From contig DFWB01000040.1 in NCBI GenBank assembly GCA_002380675.1, positions 1 through 30,011 of the forward strand: a stretch of DNA of 30,011 nucleotides, in the 5' to 3' direction. Source of the stretch: Akkermansiaceae bacterium UBA4145 (GTDB lineage: Bacteria > Verrucomicrobiota > Verrucomicrobiia > Verrucomicrobiales > Akkermansiaceae). Below the pieces are notes generated by a model that was given only the letters and a program-made list of their open reading frames with translations, was not told where the DNA came from and ran no database searches. How positions within the stretch are numbered: the first letter of the stretch is position 1; each line of letters begins with the position of its first letter. Positions 7,504 to 15,602 of the stretch are shown here, piece after piece. The translations under genes were made by a program, and so were the position numbers.

Positions 7504-8318
7504 GCATTGAGCGCGCGATGAATCTTGAGAAGAGAAAGCAGGACACTCTCGATCTGCTCGAGGGGCACCTGATTGGGACCGTCTGAAAGAGCCTGCGCGG
7601 GGTTACGGTGCGTTTCCATGAAGATTCCATCGACTCCAGTGGCTATTGCCGCGCGGGCGAGAACTGGTGCCAGTTCTCCATCACCGCCCGTGGTGGCTCC
7701 CATGCCGCCAGGGCGTTGCACAGAGTGAGTAGCATCAAAAATAACTGGAATTCCCTCCTCGCGGATCCAGTAAAGAGAGCGCATATCAGCAACAAGGTTA
7801 TTGTAACCGAATGTCGTTCCCCGCTCTGTGATGAGAAATTTGTCGCAGCCAAAAGACTTTAATTTCTCCGCGATGTTGACGCAGTCGGCAGGAGCAAGAA
7901 ACTGGCCCTTTTTCACATTCACCACTCGTCCTGTCGCGGCGCAGGCTTCGAGGATATCTGTTTGACGAGAAAGAAAGGCAGGAACTTGCAGGAGGTCAAT
8001 AAACTCTGCGGCGATCTCCGCCTCTCCAGCGGTATGAACGTCGGTTGTCACAGGAATGCCCAACTCCTTTCCGATGGCCCCAAGGATGCGACACCCAGCT
8101 TCTACGCCCGGCCCTCTGAAGGAATCAACGGATGTCCGGTTGGCCTTATCGTAGGAAGCCTTGAAAATAAAAGAAAGATCCAGTCTCTCGCAGATCTTCT
8201 TCAAGCTCCGCGCCATGTCCCAGGCGAATTCCTCGTTTTCGAGACCACAGGGCCCAAGGATGAAGAATGGAGTCCCGCCGCCAACTTCAACGTTCTGTAT
8301 TTTGAAGGAGTTTACCAT
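7500..8318 (-). CDS. kdsA: 3-deoxy-8-phosphooctulonate synthase (Kdo-8-P synthase)
   Basis: KdsA condenses PEP with arabinose 5-phosphate to give Kdo-8-phosphate, the precursor of the inner-core sugar of LPS. The 272-residue protein shows the family blocks KASYDKANRTS, RGPG near residue 70, TDVH at 92-95 and FDATHSVQRPGG. It belongs to the metal-dependent class: Cys24 in LGPCGLE, His198, Glu235 and Asp246 reproduce both the identity and spacing of the metal ligands of the Aquifex enzyme (C11, H185, E222, D233). The metal-independent enterobacterial type has Asn at the Cys position. Its stop overlaps the start of the OstA-like gene by 4 bp (ATGA), which indicates translational coupling. The start is the ATG at 8318. 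Confidence 0.96.
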   Translation of the reverse strand: MVNSFKIQNVEVGGGTPFFILGPCGLENEEFAWDMARSLKKICERLDLSFIFKASYDKANRTSVDSFRGPGVEAGCRILGAIGKELGIPVTTDVHTAGEAEIAAEFIDLLQVPAFLSRQTDILEACAATGRVVNVKKGQFLAPADCVNIAEKLKSFGCDKFLITERGTTFGYNNLVADMRSLYWIREEGIPVIFDATHSVQRPGGMGATTGGDGELAPVLARAAIATGVDGIFMETHRNPAQALSDGPNQVPLEQIESVLLSLLKIHRALNA

Positions 8319-8381
8319 AAGCGTGGAGTCTGCAGAATGTCGTAAAGAGGCTTTCGATTCAATCCCGGGATTTTGTGTCCG

Positions 8382-8657
8382 CTAAGGCTGACTGGGATCA
8401 TTACTCTCCTGTGTCTCGATCTCGGAATAGAGAGTCCGGATGTTGAGTAAGGCCGTTTGAAGTAATTTGTCCTCTTGCGGAGTTCTATTACCAGTTGTTT
8501 TCAGCTCCAGCATCTCAAGCGAATCTAGCACGGAGCGAGCCGCCTTAGCGTTAACCTCCAACGTTCCACTGACGGGGTTTGGAACTTTCCCGAGGAACAT
8601 TCCTGCATTCTGAGCTTGCAGGATCACGAAATCAGCGAAGCGTTGGTCATTTTCCAT
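8382..8657 (-). CDS. DUF1844 domain protein
   Basis: This is a 91-residue acidic protein without signal peptide or membrane segment. It matches the DUF1844 pattern in order: an N-terminal 'FadFVilQAqnAgmfLGkvPnPvsG' block, a central helix 'AarsvLDsLemLelKTtGN', then 'LLqtaLlniRtlY'. DUF1844 proteins are small, helical and of unknown function, widespread in Acidobacteria, delta-Proteobacteria and the PVC group. The gene lies between the M16 peptidase (82 bp upstream) and kdsA (63 bp downstream) on the same strand, so it may be part of the transcript that leads into the LPS genes. The full length is consistent with the family. Confidence 0.8.
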   Translation of the reverse strand: MENDQRFADFVILQAQNAGMFLGKVPNPVSGTLEVNAKAARSVLDSLEMLELKTTGNRTPQEDKLLQTALLNIRTLYSEIETQESNDPSQP

Positions 8658-8739
8658 ATCGGATAGGAAAGATGGTTACCTTTTATGTCGCCGAATGCGA
8701 GTTGTTACCGATGTGACATAGGCCACTGAGGAGCTTCTT

Positions 8740-11274
8740 TCAGACCTGATCCGAGTTGGTTTCCGGACCCACGCTGACAACCACCGGCTTCCGGCTGAAG
8801 TATTTTTGAGCCGTATTGATAATATCTTCAGGACTCAGGGACTGAATTTTCTCCGCATGTGCAAGGTGATGAAGGGAGCCTAGGCCGAAAAGAGTATTCA
8901 GAGCGCACATCTGAGCCATGGAGTGATTACTTTGGTTCTCGAGAGCATCTCCTGCGAGGACGCTGGTCTTGGCATGAGCCAGTGCCGCATCAGGGATGCC
9001 TTCCTGAGTGAGTTTTTCGATCTGAGCGAGAAGCTCCTTTCGGGCGAGGGCCGCCTTGTCTGGAGCGGTGCCGACATAAAAAGCGAACAGGCCTTTTCCC
9101 AACCCAAGAAACTGTGTGGCATTCACGTAATATGCGAGGCCCAGCTCTTCCCGCATCCGGGTGAAAAGTGGTCCAGCCATATTTGAGCAATATTCGTGAA
9201 TCACCTCGAGGGCGGGAATGTCCCCGGAGGTGATATGGGCTCCCGGATATCCGATCGCAATGACGGTTTGCTCCTTGTCCAGATAATGGGTTATTTCTGT
9301 GGAGATCGGTTCAGGTAGTTCGGCTTCAGGTGCGTCGTGCTTTCGTCCGCGGGGGAGATCGGCGAAGACTTGGTTGCACCATTCTATCGTTGCCTCAGGG
9401 TTGATGTCTCCGAAGACCGCAAGCACGCCATTATGGTGAGTGATGAACTGTTGGTGGTGCCTCTCCAGCATTTCTCGATCGATATTGTCGATCGATTTCT
9501 CCGTCCCGAGACGAGGCAACCCATAGTCCCGGTAACCAAATAGATTTTCGCGGAGGAGTCGGAAGGAGGTCTTTAAAGGGTCCTGAAGGCTTTCAAGAAG
9601 ATCTGCCCGCTGAATCTCCTTTTCTCTTCCAATGGGGCCTTCTTCAAAGGTGGGCGAGCAGAGAGCTTCTCCGCTCAGGCCAAGAACGGTTAACAGATCC
9701 GGCTGGAGACAGAAGGAGGAGATGATACTGGTATTGTTGCCGGCGCTGGCGCGAATATTGGCGCCCAGCGATTCTATTCTATCGGCAAATTCTCCCTCCG
9801 AGTGGTTTTGGGTGCCCTTTGTCAGGAGGGAGGCATGCAGGATATTGATACCGCAATTCTCCGGATTTTCGACATGCCGTCCCGTATTGAATACGCCCTG
9901 AAAACTCACTGTAGGAACTCGCGGATCTGGTCGGAGAAGAAGAGTAAGGCCGTTCTCCAGCACGTGTGTTGTGATCTCGGGCTTTTGCCCAGCCGATCGA
10001 ACCGTGTTGATAACTGGCGATGTTCTTTCCGGATCCAGTGAGGTGATGGTTGCCTGATCCGGGGAGAGATAGTGCTGAGAGACTCGGTGCAGATCTTCAG
10101 GGGTAACTTGGTCGAGGTTGATCAAGTAGTCGCGGGTGAAATTGAGGTTCCGTGCCTCGTGCCAGTTTGAGGCCAGGTCAGTGGCTCGCCCTGAGGCCGT
10201 TCCCAAGGTTTTGAACTGCTGTGCAAAAACCTGCCGGCGGGCTTTATTCAGTGCGGATTGGAGTTCGCTGCCAAGGTTGGGAGTAAGGTCCTCGAGCACA
10301 GCTTTCTCGAGTTGGTCACGCTTTTCAAAATCGACTTCCGCAGAGATACTGAACATGCCTGGACCGGTGACCGGACTCCATGCCCATGCCCCCAGGTGAT
10401 GGGCGATGCCCTCTTTTTCGTGAAACCGTCGATAGAGGTGTGATGAGCGTCCCCCTCCAAGGACGCCAGCGAGTAATTCAAGAGCGGGAGAGTCAGGGTG
10501 ATCGAGTCCCGGAGTTTTCCAGGCGAGGGTTGTTTTGCTTACCGGGATCTGAAACGGCATCCGAGCCTCGCGTTGTCCAATCTGGCGTGGTTCGCCGGAT
10601 ACAATAGTCTGTTGTAGTGGTTTAAACGGTAGAGTCCCGCTCATCTCCTCGAGATCTGCAAATGCCTTAGCGGGGTCGAAATCACCCGATAAAACAAAAC
10701 AACAGTTAGAGGGACAGTAGCGCCCTCGATGATACCCCACCATATCCTCATAGGTCAGAGCATCAAAATAGCTGCGGTGCCCGATTACGGGATGTCGCCG
10801 GGGGTCATGCTGGAAAAACGTTCGAAAGAGCAGCTCGCTCGCTACCGAGTCGGGATCGTCTTTGCCCATGTCGATTTCCCGCCGTATGACATCCCTCTCT
10901 GTTTCGAAGTCGCCTACTGGAAAACGGGGCTGGAATACTAGTTCGAAGAGAACACGGATAAAGGTCTCGCAGGACACGCTGGGACCATCAATATAGTATA
11001 CGGTCCTGTCGAAGGAGGTATAGGCGTTCCATTGTCCCCCTTTGGCATTCACCTCGGTGGCCAGTTCCGCTCCGGTGAAAGAGGTAGTGCCCTTGAAGAC
11101 CATGTGTTCGAGGAGATGTGAAAGCCCACTTCCAACAAATTGGTTCTCGTGCTGGCTGCCGGTTGAGATCCAGCACTGAGCGGATACTACCGGAGCGTTA
11201 GAATCCACCTGCATGATGACGGGAAGACCGCATGAAAGAGTCTGGAGGGAGGCGTTGGTTGCTGGAAATTGCAT
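8740..11274 (-). CDS. M16 family zinc metallopeptidase, two fused domains
   Basis: This is an insulinase-type (M16) peptidase of about 844 residues with two M16 modules in one chain. The first carries the inverted zinc motif HLLEH near residue 53 and the downstream Glu in ETERDVIRREIDM. The second repeats the fold (starting at 'ENGLTLLLRPDPRVPTVSF') but has NILHASL where the zinc motif would be, so it is a non-catalytic half, as in other M16 pairs. I chose the ATG at 11274, about 11 residues before the conserved region. An in-frame GTG at 11358 would add 28 poorly conserved residues. No strong signal peptide is visible, so cellular location is uncertain. It heads the directional run leading to kdsA and lptB, and is divergent from the Wzz-like gene. 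Confidence 0.9.
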   Translation of the reverse strand: MQFPATNASLQTLSCGLPVIMQVDSNAPVVSAQCWISTGSQHENQFVGSGLSHLLEHMVFKGTTSFTGAELATEVNAKGGQWNAYTSFDRTVYYIDGPSVSCETFIRVLFELVFQPRFPVGDFETERDVIRREIDMGKDDPDSVASELLFRTFFQHDPRRHPVIGHRSYFDALTYEDMVGYHRGRYCPSNCCFVLSGDFDPAKAFADLEEMSGTLPFKPLQQTIVSGEPRQIGQREARMPFQIPVSKTTLAWKTPGLDHPDSPALELLAGVLGGGRSSHLYRRFHEKEGIAHHLGAWAWSPVTGPGMFSISAEVDFEKRDQLEKAVLEDLTPNLGSELQSALNKARRQVFAQQFKTLGTASGRATDLASNWHEARNLNFTRDYLINLDQVTPEDLHRVSQHYLSPDQATITSLDPERTSPVINTVRSAGQKPEITTHVLENGLTLLLRPDPRVPTVSFQGVFNTGRHVENPENCGINILHASLLTKGTQNHSEGEFADRIESLGANIRASAGNNTSIISSFCLQPDLLTVLGLSGEALCSPTFEEGPIGREKEIQRADLLESLQDPLKTSFRLLRENLFGYRDYGLPRLGTEKSIDNIDREMLERHHQQFITHHNGVLAVFGDINPEATIEWCNQVFADLPRGRKHDAPEAELPEPISTEITHYLDKEQTVIAIGYPGAHITSGDIPALEVIHEYCSNMAGPLFTRMREELGLAYYVNATQFLGLGKGLFAFYVGTAPDKAALARKELLAQIEKLTQEGIPDAALAHAKTSVLAGDALENQSNHSMAQMCALNTLFGLGSLHHLAHAEKIQSLSPEDIINTAQKYFSRKPVVVSVGPETNSDQV

Positions 11275-11363
11275 GCTGTTTGCGAGGGTGCTGGAGGTTG
11301 TTGCTGCCCGCGATAAGAAGGTCAACGGGGATCTTTGCCGGATACCCGCCGATAGCACAGGTT

Positions 11364-11399
11364 TAGCAAATTCCCTTGGCGAGGGAAGGCGATTTGCTA
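11364..11399. promoter_or_regulatory. Strong interrupted inverted repeat between divergent genes
   Basis: TAGCAAAT (11364-11371) is exactly repeated in reverse complement as ATTTGCTA (11392-11399). Inside it, TCCCT (11372-11376) pairs with AGGGA (11382-11386) around a 5-nt loop, leaving a 5-nt bulge on the 3' side. The result is 13 potential base pairs. It ends 9 nt before the ATG of the Wzz-like gene, next to the AAGAGG that would be its ribosome-binding site, and lies upstream of the M16 start on the other strand. It could be an operator for both genes or an RNA hairpin affecting translation. There is no T-tract, so it is not a terminator. Confidence 0.6.
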
Positions 11400-11408
11400 G
11401 AAGAGGCC

Positions 11409-11906
11409 ATGTCCAGACCTGTTCTAGCCGTCATCACGGTGGTTTTTGTTCTCGGGTTGTCGGGGGGTGGGTTTCTTGGGTGGATGTTCTTTAATAAGGA
11501 CCGGGTGGCATTGCTGTCCTACAAGGTGGAGAAGGTGGATGGGATGAGTATGCAGTCAGTCGTGTTGAATGAAGAGAAGCTCCTGGAGAGTGAAGCAATC
11601 TTGAAAAAAGTGATAGCCAGCCTGAATCTTGTCGATGAATGGGGAATGGCTTCGGAAGCAGAGGCCATGGCCCATATGAGGAAAAAGCTGATTGTGAAGG
11701 AAGAGAGGATCGGCAGTCGGATCCGGGTGCTTTACCGTGACAGAAAGCAGGAAAGAGCGTTTGCGATTCTCAAGGAGATCAGGACAATCTTCCCGCTCTA
11801 CCGGAGTAAGGCTGTTGAAAGGAACGAGTTGCCCCCCCTCGCGCCAGAAAGCGCCGAGGAAGGCAATGGCTCCTCGCAAGTGAACCCTGCTCCTAATGCC
11901 CTTTAG
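11409..11906 (+). CDS. Single-pass membrane protein resembling a Wzz-type chain-length determinant domain
   Basis: The 165-residue protein has an N-terminal transmembrane segment (about residues 4-27) and then a periplasmic domain. Residues about 45-130 follow the layout of the Wzz/GumC periplasmic domain: 'NEEKLLESEAILKKVIASLNL', then 'EAMAHMRKKLIVKEERIGSRIRVLYRDRKQERAFAILKEI', comparable to the 'qSr.vl..V...L.L...L...l.v....ts.i.i...d.dp..A' pattern of the family. It lacks the second C-terminal transmembrane helix and ends in a Pro/Glu/Ser-rich tail. I prefer the ATG at 11409 with AAGAGG just upstream; a TTG at 11376 is also in frame but lies inside the inverted repeat. A role in polysaccharide chain length or as a scaffold is inference from this weak resemblance. 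Confidence 0.65.
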   Translation: MSRPVLAVITVVFVLGLSGGGFLGWMFFNKDRVALLSYKVEKVDGMSMQSVVLNEEKLLESEAILKKVIASLNLVDEWGMASEAEAMAHMRKKLIVKEERIGSRIRVLYRDRKQERAFAILKEIRTIFPLYRSKAVERNELPPLAPESAEEGNGSSQVNPAPNAL

Positions 11907-11934
11907 AGGAGGCCTGAGGTTTCGCCTGGGGACG

Positions 11935-14361
11935 TTATTCGATTCCCGCTCTTAGAGGCAGGCTTATCGAGGGGAACTCGCGAAGCGTTAGTCCGATCAG
12001 GGCGCCGAATTCGTCTTCATATCGGTTGTCACGGTGGAACAGTCCGAGCGAGACAACCCAGTTGTCGAAGGTGCGATGGACAGAATATTGCTGGTACTCG
12101 AGAACCTTGTCATCAAATTCCCACCGGTGCTTGAATCCGGCACTCCATTTCTCATTGAATCTATTGAAGGCTCCATACTCAAAGCGGATTGAGTCCTGCA
12201 AGATAGGGTGGTCATTCAGAAAGCGGTGCCTCAGCGTTAGCTCAAGATTTTCACTGGGCATGTAGCGAAAGGAGCCGACGATCTCGGTAAAGTCACCGAC
12301 CTTGCTGAGCAGTGGGAATTGGGTCTCAAGTCCCATCTCAAGCCAGGGAACCGGGTGAAAGTAGATCTCATTGTAAAGGTTTGAGAATTCGCGATCAAAT
12401 TCCGGGTCTTCCTGAAACCAGTCGAGGTAGGAGTTGATGGACAACCATTCATGAGATCCACCGTCTCTTCTTGTGAGGAATTGATTTCGGACCCCAAGGC
12501 GCAGGATGGTCCAGTCTGCGAGGTCATCAATGGCAGTAAAACGACCAACTCCGAGGGGGCGCGGGCGGGTGCTCGCAGTGAGACGATCAATTCGGGGGAA
12601 ACTCGAGTCCAATTCGTCAGTGGCAATCCATGAGGCTCCTACGTAGGGTTGGATGACGTGGAGGAGGTTGTCGAGGCCAAGTGTTTTGCTCTGAACATCC
12701 GGAAAATGCTGAGAAAATTTCGCAGAGGCATCAATTCCGAGGTAAAGGTGTCTCCGCTTTTCGCTTTCTCCGAGACCGTCAACGCTGCTGTAAACCGTAG
12801 TACCCAAGCCGGCTCGAGGAACCAGATTGATACGACTATCAACGCTCATGGGCAGGGATGCCTCCTGCCAGAGGTGGAAGCGAGTGTAGCCGCGCTCGGC
12901 AAGGATGGTAGTGATCTCGTCGCTTCGAGGGTCACCGGGATCAAGAGTCGTTGCCTCCGCAGCGAGCTCGCGACGTGTAAAGTCGGGCAGCACTTCATTG
13001 TAGAGTCCGGCGATAAATTGCCCCTCGTGGAGGACCGGAGAGTCGAGAAAGGGCTGACGGATCTGGTCGAGAGCAAACTCGGGGAGGCGAGTATCGGTCT
13101 GGTAGAAGGGATTTGGGCGGACCCTGCCCCAGAGCGTCATGAGATTCCGGCCCCTCTGGTGGGTAAAAGCGAGAATGTTGTCCGGAGTTGGCTCTAGGAG
13201 AAATGCCTCCGAGTCATAGTCCTCAAGGTAAAATCGGTCGCTCAGGTAGGTCAGGTCTGCGTCGAGGTAGCTGTTCCCTCCCGTGACGAGGTTCCCAAGT
13301 TCAAGCCGATGACGCAGCTGTGCCCTGAAGCGATTCTCTGTTACCTTATCACGTGGAATTCCACTGCGGTCTAAAGTCGGGTCAAAATCATGAATGTGGT
13401 AAAGTTTAAGCCACCCGAGATTCGGATTTTCTTCCATTCGGGTGTCAGTGAGGTCCAGGCCAGTTCCTACTCCTCGTTTCGATAGTATGTCGAGGTGCCA
13501 TTGTGATAGCAGCCAGGCGTTGTCGTTCTCTCCGGTCACATGGTCCTTGTCCCCACCCAGCATGAAGCCATAGCGATTAAGAAGGTAAGGCCCCCAATGG
13601 GAGCGTGCGCCCGGCACGAATCGGTAACCGAGGCCCACGTCCAGAGTTTGGGAGAGGTAGGGAAGCCAGAACACAGGCTTATCCCCCGCGTAGAGTTTGA
13701 CATCACGGAAAATGACCTTGTCTCCCGGAATCACGGTCGTTTTGGCAGCTCTAAGCCAGAAGTCCGGATCTTCAACGTCGTGAGTAGTGACACCTGCGTC
13801 CTCACCGAGAAATATGGTACGTCCGTTTCTCTTAACCATCCGGAATTTATCAGCCTCTAGAAGCATTGGGTCCATGCCCACTCGAAGTCCGTCGCCTTCC
13901 AATCTCTCCTCCTCATACCAGAAGGACGCTGCCTTTCCGCGCTGGAGTACAGAGCCCTGATAAATCGTTACGTTTCCAGAAAATCTGACGACCTTATTGT
14001 TCAGGTCGATCACAATGCGGTCCGCAAAAAGCTGGATGCCATCATCAGTGCGACACTGCATGTTTCCTTCATAGAAAATGCGCCCGCCGGGAGCGTCCCA
14101 TCGGGTTTCATAGTCTTCGCCAGTCACCCGAAAATTTTGAGGAATGGAGGGGGCTGCTCCAAGGGGCTCGGGAGGCTTCTCTCGGCTATTTCCCCCCGGG
14201 ATCGAGAATAATTCAGCTCCCGTCGGGGGTGGATCAATCTCTTGAGAAATGCCAGACGGAGAGGAGGTCGCCAGAAGGCTACAGGAAAGGAGAGTAACCA
14301 TCCGCGTCGGCAGAAGATTGGTGTTTTGCTGGCTCCAGCCTGTCCCATGACGCGAGGGCAT
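11935..14361 (-). CDS. lptD: LPS assembly outer-membrane protein LptD
   Basis: LptD is the outer-membrane beta-barrel that inserts LPS into the outer leaflet. From the ATG at 14361 the protein is 808 residues, near the family's usual size. It has a signal-like hydrophobic stretch (MVTLLSCSLLATSS) and then an OstA/LptA-like N-terminal jellyroll with GGRIFYEGN, LFADRIVIDL and VVRFSGNVTI. The long C-terminal region alternates aromatic and polar strands in barrel style (YLSDRFYLEDYD, LGYRFVPG, WEFDDKVLEYQQYSVHRTFDNW). Its last strand ends RAGIE, not in the usual terminal Phe or Tyr. Other possible starts are the GTG at 14451 and ATGs at 14379 and 14301; none has a good ribosome-binding site. It is transcribed separately from the kdsA-lptB run and converges on the Wzz-like gene with a 28-bp gap. 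Confidence 0.87.
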   Translation of the reverse strand: MPSRHGTGWSQQNTNLLPTRMVTLLSCSLLATSSPSGISQEIDPPPTGAELFSIPGGNSREKPPEPLGAAPSIPQNFRVTGEDYETRWDAPGGRIFYEGNMQCRTDDGIQLFADRIVIDLNNKVVRFSGNVTIYQGSVLQRGKAASFWYEEERLEGDGLRVGMDPMLLEADKFRMVKRNGRTIFLGEDAGVTTHDVEDPDFWLRAAKTTVIPGDKVIFRDVKLYAGDKPVFWLPYLSQTLDVGLGYRFVPGARSHWGPYLLNRYGFMLGGDKDHVTGENDNAWLLSQWHLDILSKRGVGTGLDLTDTRMEENPNLGWLKLYHIHDFDPTLDRSGIPRDKVTENRFRAQLRHRLELGNLVTGGNSYLDADLTYLSDRFYLEDYDSEAFLLEPTPDNILAFTHQRGRNLMTLWGRVRPNPFYQTDTRLPEFALDQIRQPFLDSPVLHEGQFIAGLYNEVLPDFTRRELAAEATTLDPGDPRSDEITTILAERGYTRFHLWQEASLPMSVDSRINLVPRAGLGTTVYSSVDGLGESEKRRHLYLGIDASAKFSQHFPDVQSKTLGLDNLLHVIQPYVGASWIATDELDSSFPRIDRLTASTRPRPLGVGRFTAIDDLADWTILRLGVRNQFLTRRDGGSHEWLSINSYLDWFQEDPEFDREFSNLYNEIYFHPVPWLEMGLETQFPLLSKVGDFTEIVGSFRYMPSENLELTLRHRFLNDHPILQDSIRFEYGAFNRFNEKWSAGFKHRWEFDDKVLEYQQYSVHRTFDNWVVSLGLFHRDNRYEDEFGALIGLTLREFPSISLPLRAGIE

Positions 14362-14658
14362 GGTCCGATGGACTCTCATTAGTCGGCTTGAAACAATCAA
14401 ATTGTCGTGGAAATGGACTGATAAGGCTAGGGGCAGTGCACTAGTTACCACCTCCCGTTTTCTGGAGAAACCCCGGTTGCCTCGGAATCGCAGGTGCTAT
14501 CCTCGGTTGGTCCTCGGGCGCTCTCGAGTCATGCGAGCCATTGGGGGAGCCCCTCCCTGTGGGGGCAATTCAAACAATAGACACTCCCCATTGGGTTTTG
14601 CGGAAGTTGTCCTTGTTTCGTTACTCCCGCGCTGCATTCTGCTCTACAACCTCGTGTC
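14362..14658. other. Divergent intergenic region between lptD and a HAD hydrolase gene
   Basis: About 300 bp separate the chosen lptD start from the HAD-family gene (about 207 bp if lptD starts at the GTG at 14451). It must hold promoters for both directions, but I could not pick out convincing -35/-10 pairs. A G-rich/C-rich segment at 14543-14566 could form a short stem (GCCCC at 14549-14553 with GGGGC at 14562-14566). I see no additional gene. Confidence 0.4.
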
Positions 14659-15540
14659 ATGGCGGTTCCCCAAAGCACCATAGCCCTGATCTATGATTAC
14701 GATCAGACCCTGAGCCCCAGCTACATGCAGGATGAGGTGCTCTTCCCAGAGTTTGGGATCGATCCCGTGCAGTTCTGGAGCCGGTGTAACTCGCTCGTGA
14801 AAGAAAACCAATGGGACGGCGAATTGGCGTATATGAAGTGCCTTCTCGACTATTTGCAGATGGACGGGGTGACCAATGCCCGGCTGGTGGAGCTAGGGCG
14901 CGGACTAACCTATTATCCAGGTGTGCCTGAGCTCTTCGATGAAATCCGGTCAGTCGTCCTGCGGCCCGAGCATCATGCGGTAGGGGTAAAGGTTGAACAT
15001 TTCATTATTTCCTCGGGTCTCCGGGCTTTGCTTGAGGGCAGCAGTCTGGCGAAACATATGACCGCGATATTCGGCTGTGAGTTCGGGGAAGATCATGAGG
15101 GAAAGATCAGCTTTCCAAAGCGGACGGTTTCACACACCACGAAGACGCAGTTTCTATTTAGAATCAACAAGGGAATGCTCAAGCATGGGGATGATGTGAA
15201 TGATCACATGCCACCTGAGTTGCGACCGATTCCCTTTGAAAACATGATTTACATAGGGGATGGGCCGACTGACGTTCCCTGCTTTACAGTTATGAAGAGA
15301 AATGGAGGACATTCCATTGCTGTTTATAATGCGCAGGATACAAGCGGGCGAAGTTTCCAGAAGTGCTATCAGTTGTGTACTTATGCTGACCGGGTGAAGC
15401 ACATCGCCCCTGCGGACTATCGTAAGGGAAGCCACCTTCGGAATCTTCTTGAGGGAATGGTAAGTGAGACAGCAGACCGAATTATGGAGCGTCGCAGGGA
15501 AGAAAGGGACAATGCTACCGTTGCTGCGCCCGGGTTTTAA
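14659..15540 (+). CDS. HAD-superfamily hydrolase (probable phosphatase)
   Basis: The 293-residue protein carries the haloacid-dehalogenase catalytic motifs in order. Motif I is DYDQT at residues 13-17, in which D13 would be the nucleophile and D15 the general acid. Motif II is the Ser in IISSGL. A Lys near FPKRTV could serve as motif III. Motif IV is IGDGPTDVP. There is no signal peptide or membrane segment, so it is cytoplasmic. A substantial cap domain sits between motifs I and II, as in C1-type HAD phosphatases acting on small molecules. The C-terminus is a charged helix (RIMERRREERD). The substrate is unknown. It lies 62 bp upstream of mpl on the same strand, so the two may be co-transcribed. 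Confidence 0.85.
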   Translation: MAVPQSTIALIYDYDQTLSPSYMQDEVLFPEFGIDPVQFWSRCNSLVKENQWDGELAYMKCLLDYLQMDGVTNARLVELGRGLTYYPGVPELFDEIRSVVLRPEHHAVGVKVEHFIISSGLRALLEGSSLAKHMTAIFGCEFGEDHEGKISFPKRTVSHTTKTQFLFRINKGMLKHGDDVNDHMPPELRPIPFENMIYIGDGPTDVPCFTVMKRNGGHSIAVYNAQDTSGRSFQKCYQLCTYADRVKHIAPADYRKGSHLRNLLEGMVSETADRIMERRREERDNATVAAPGF

Positions 15541-15602
15541 CCTGCTTTAATATCCGCAATGTCGGTATAAACATCATGCGAGCAGAGACTCATTGCTGAA
15601 GA

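Noticed and set aside
14543..14566. G-rich stem as a terminator between lptD and the HAD gene
   Set aside because: The genes are divergent, so no terminator is expected, and there is no T-run.
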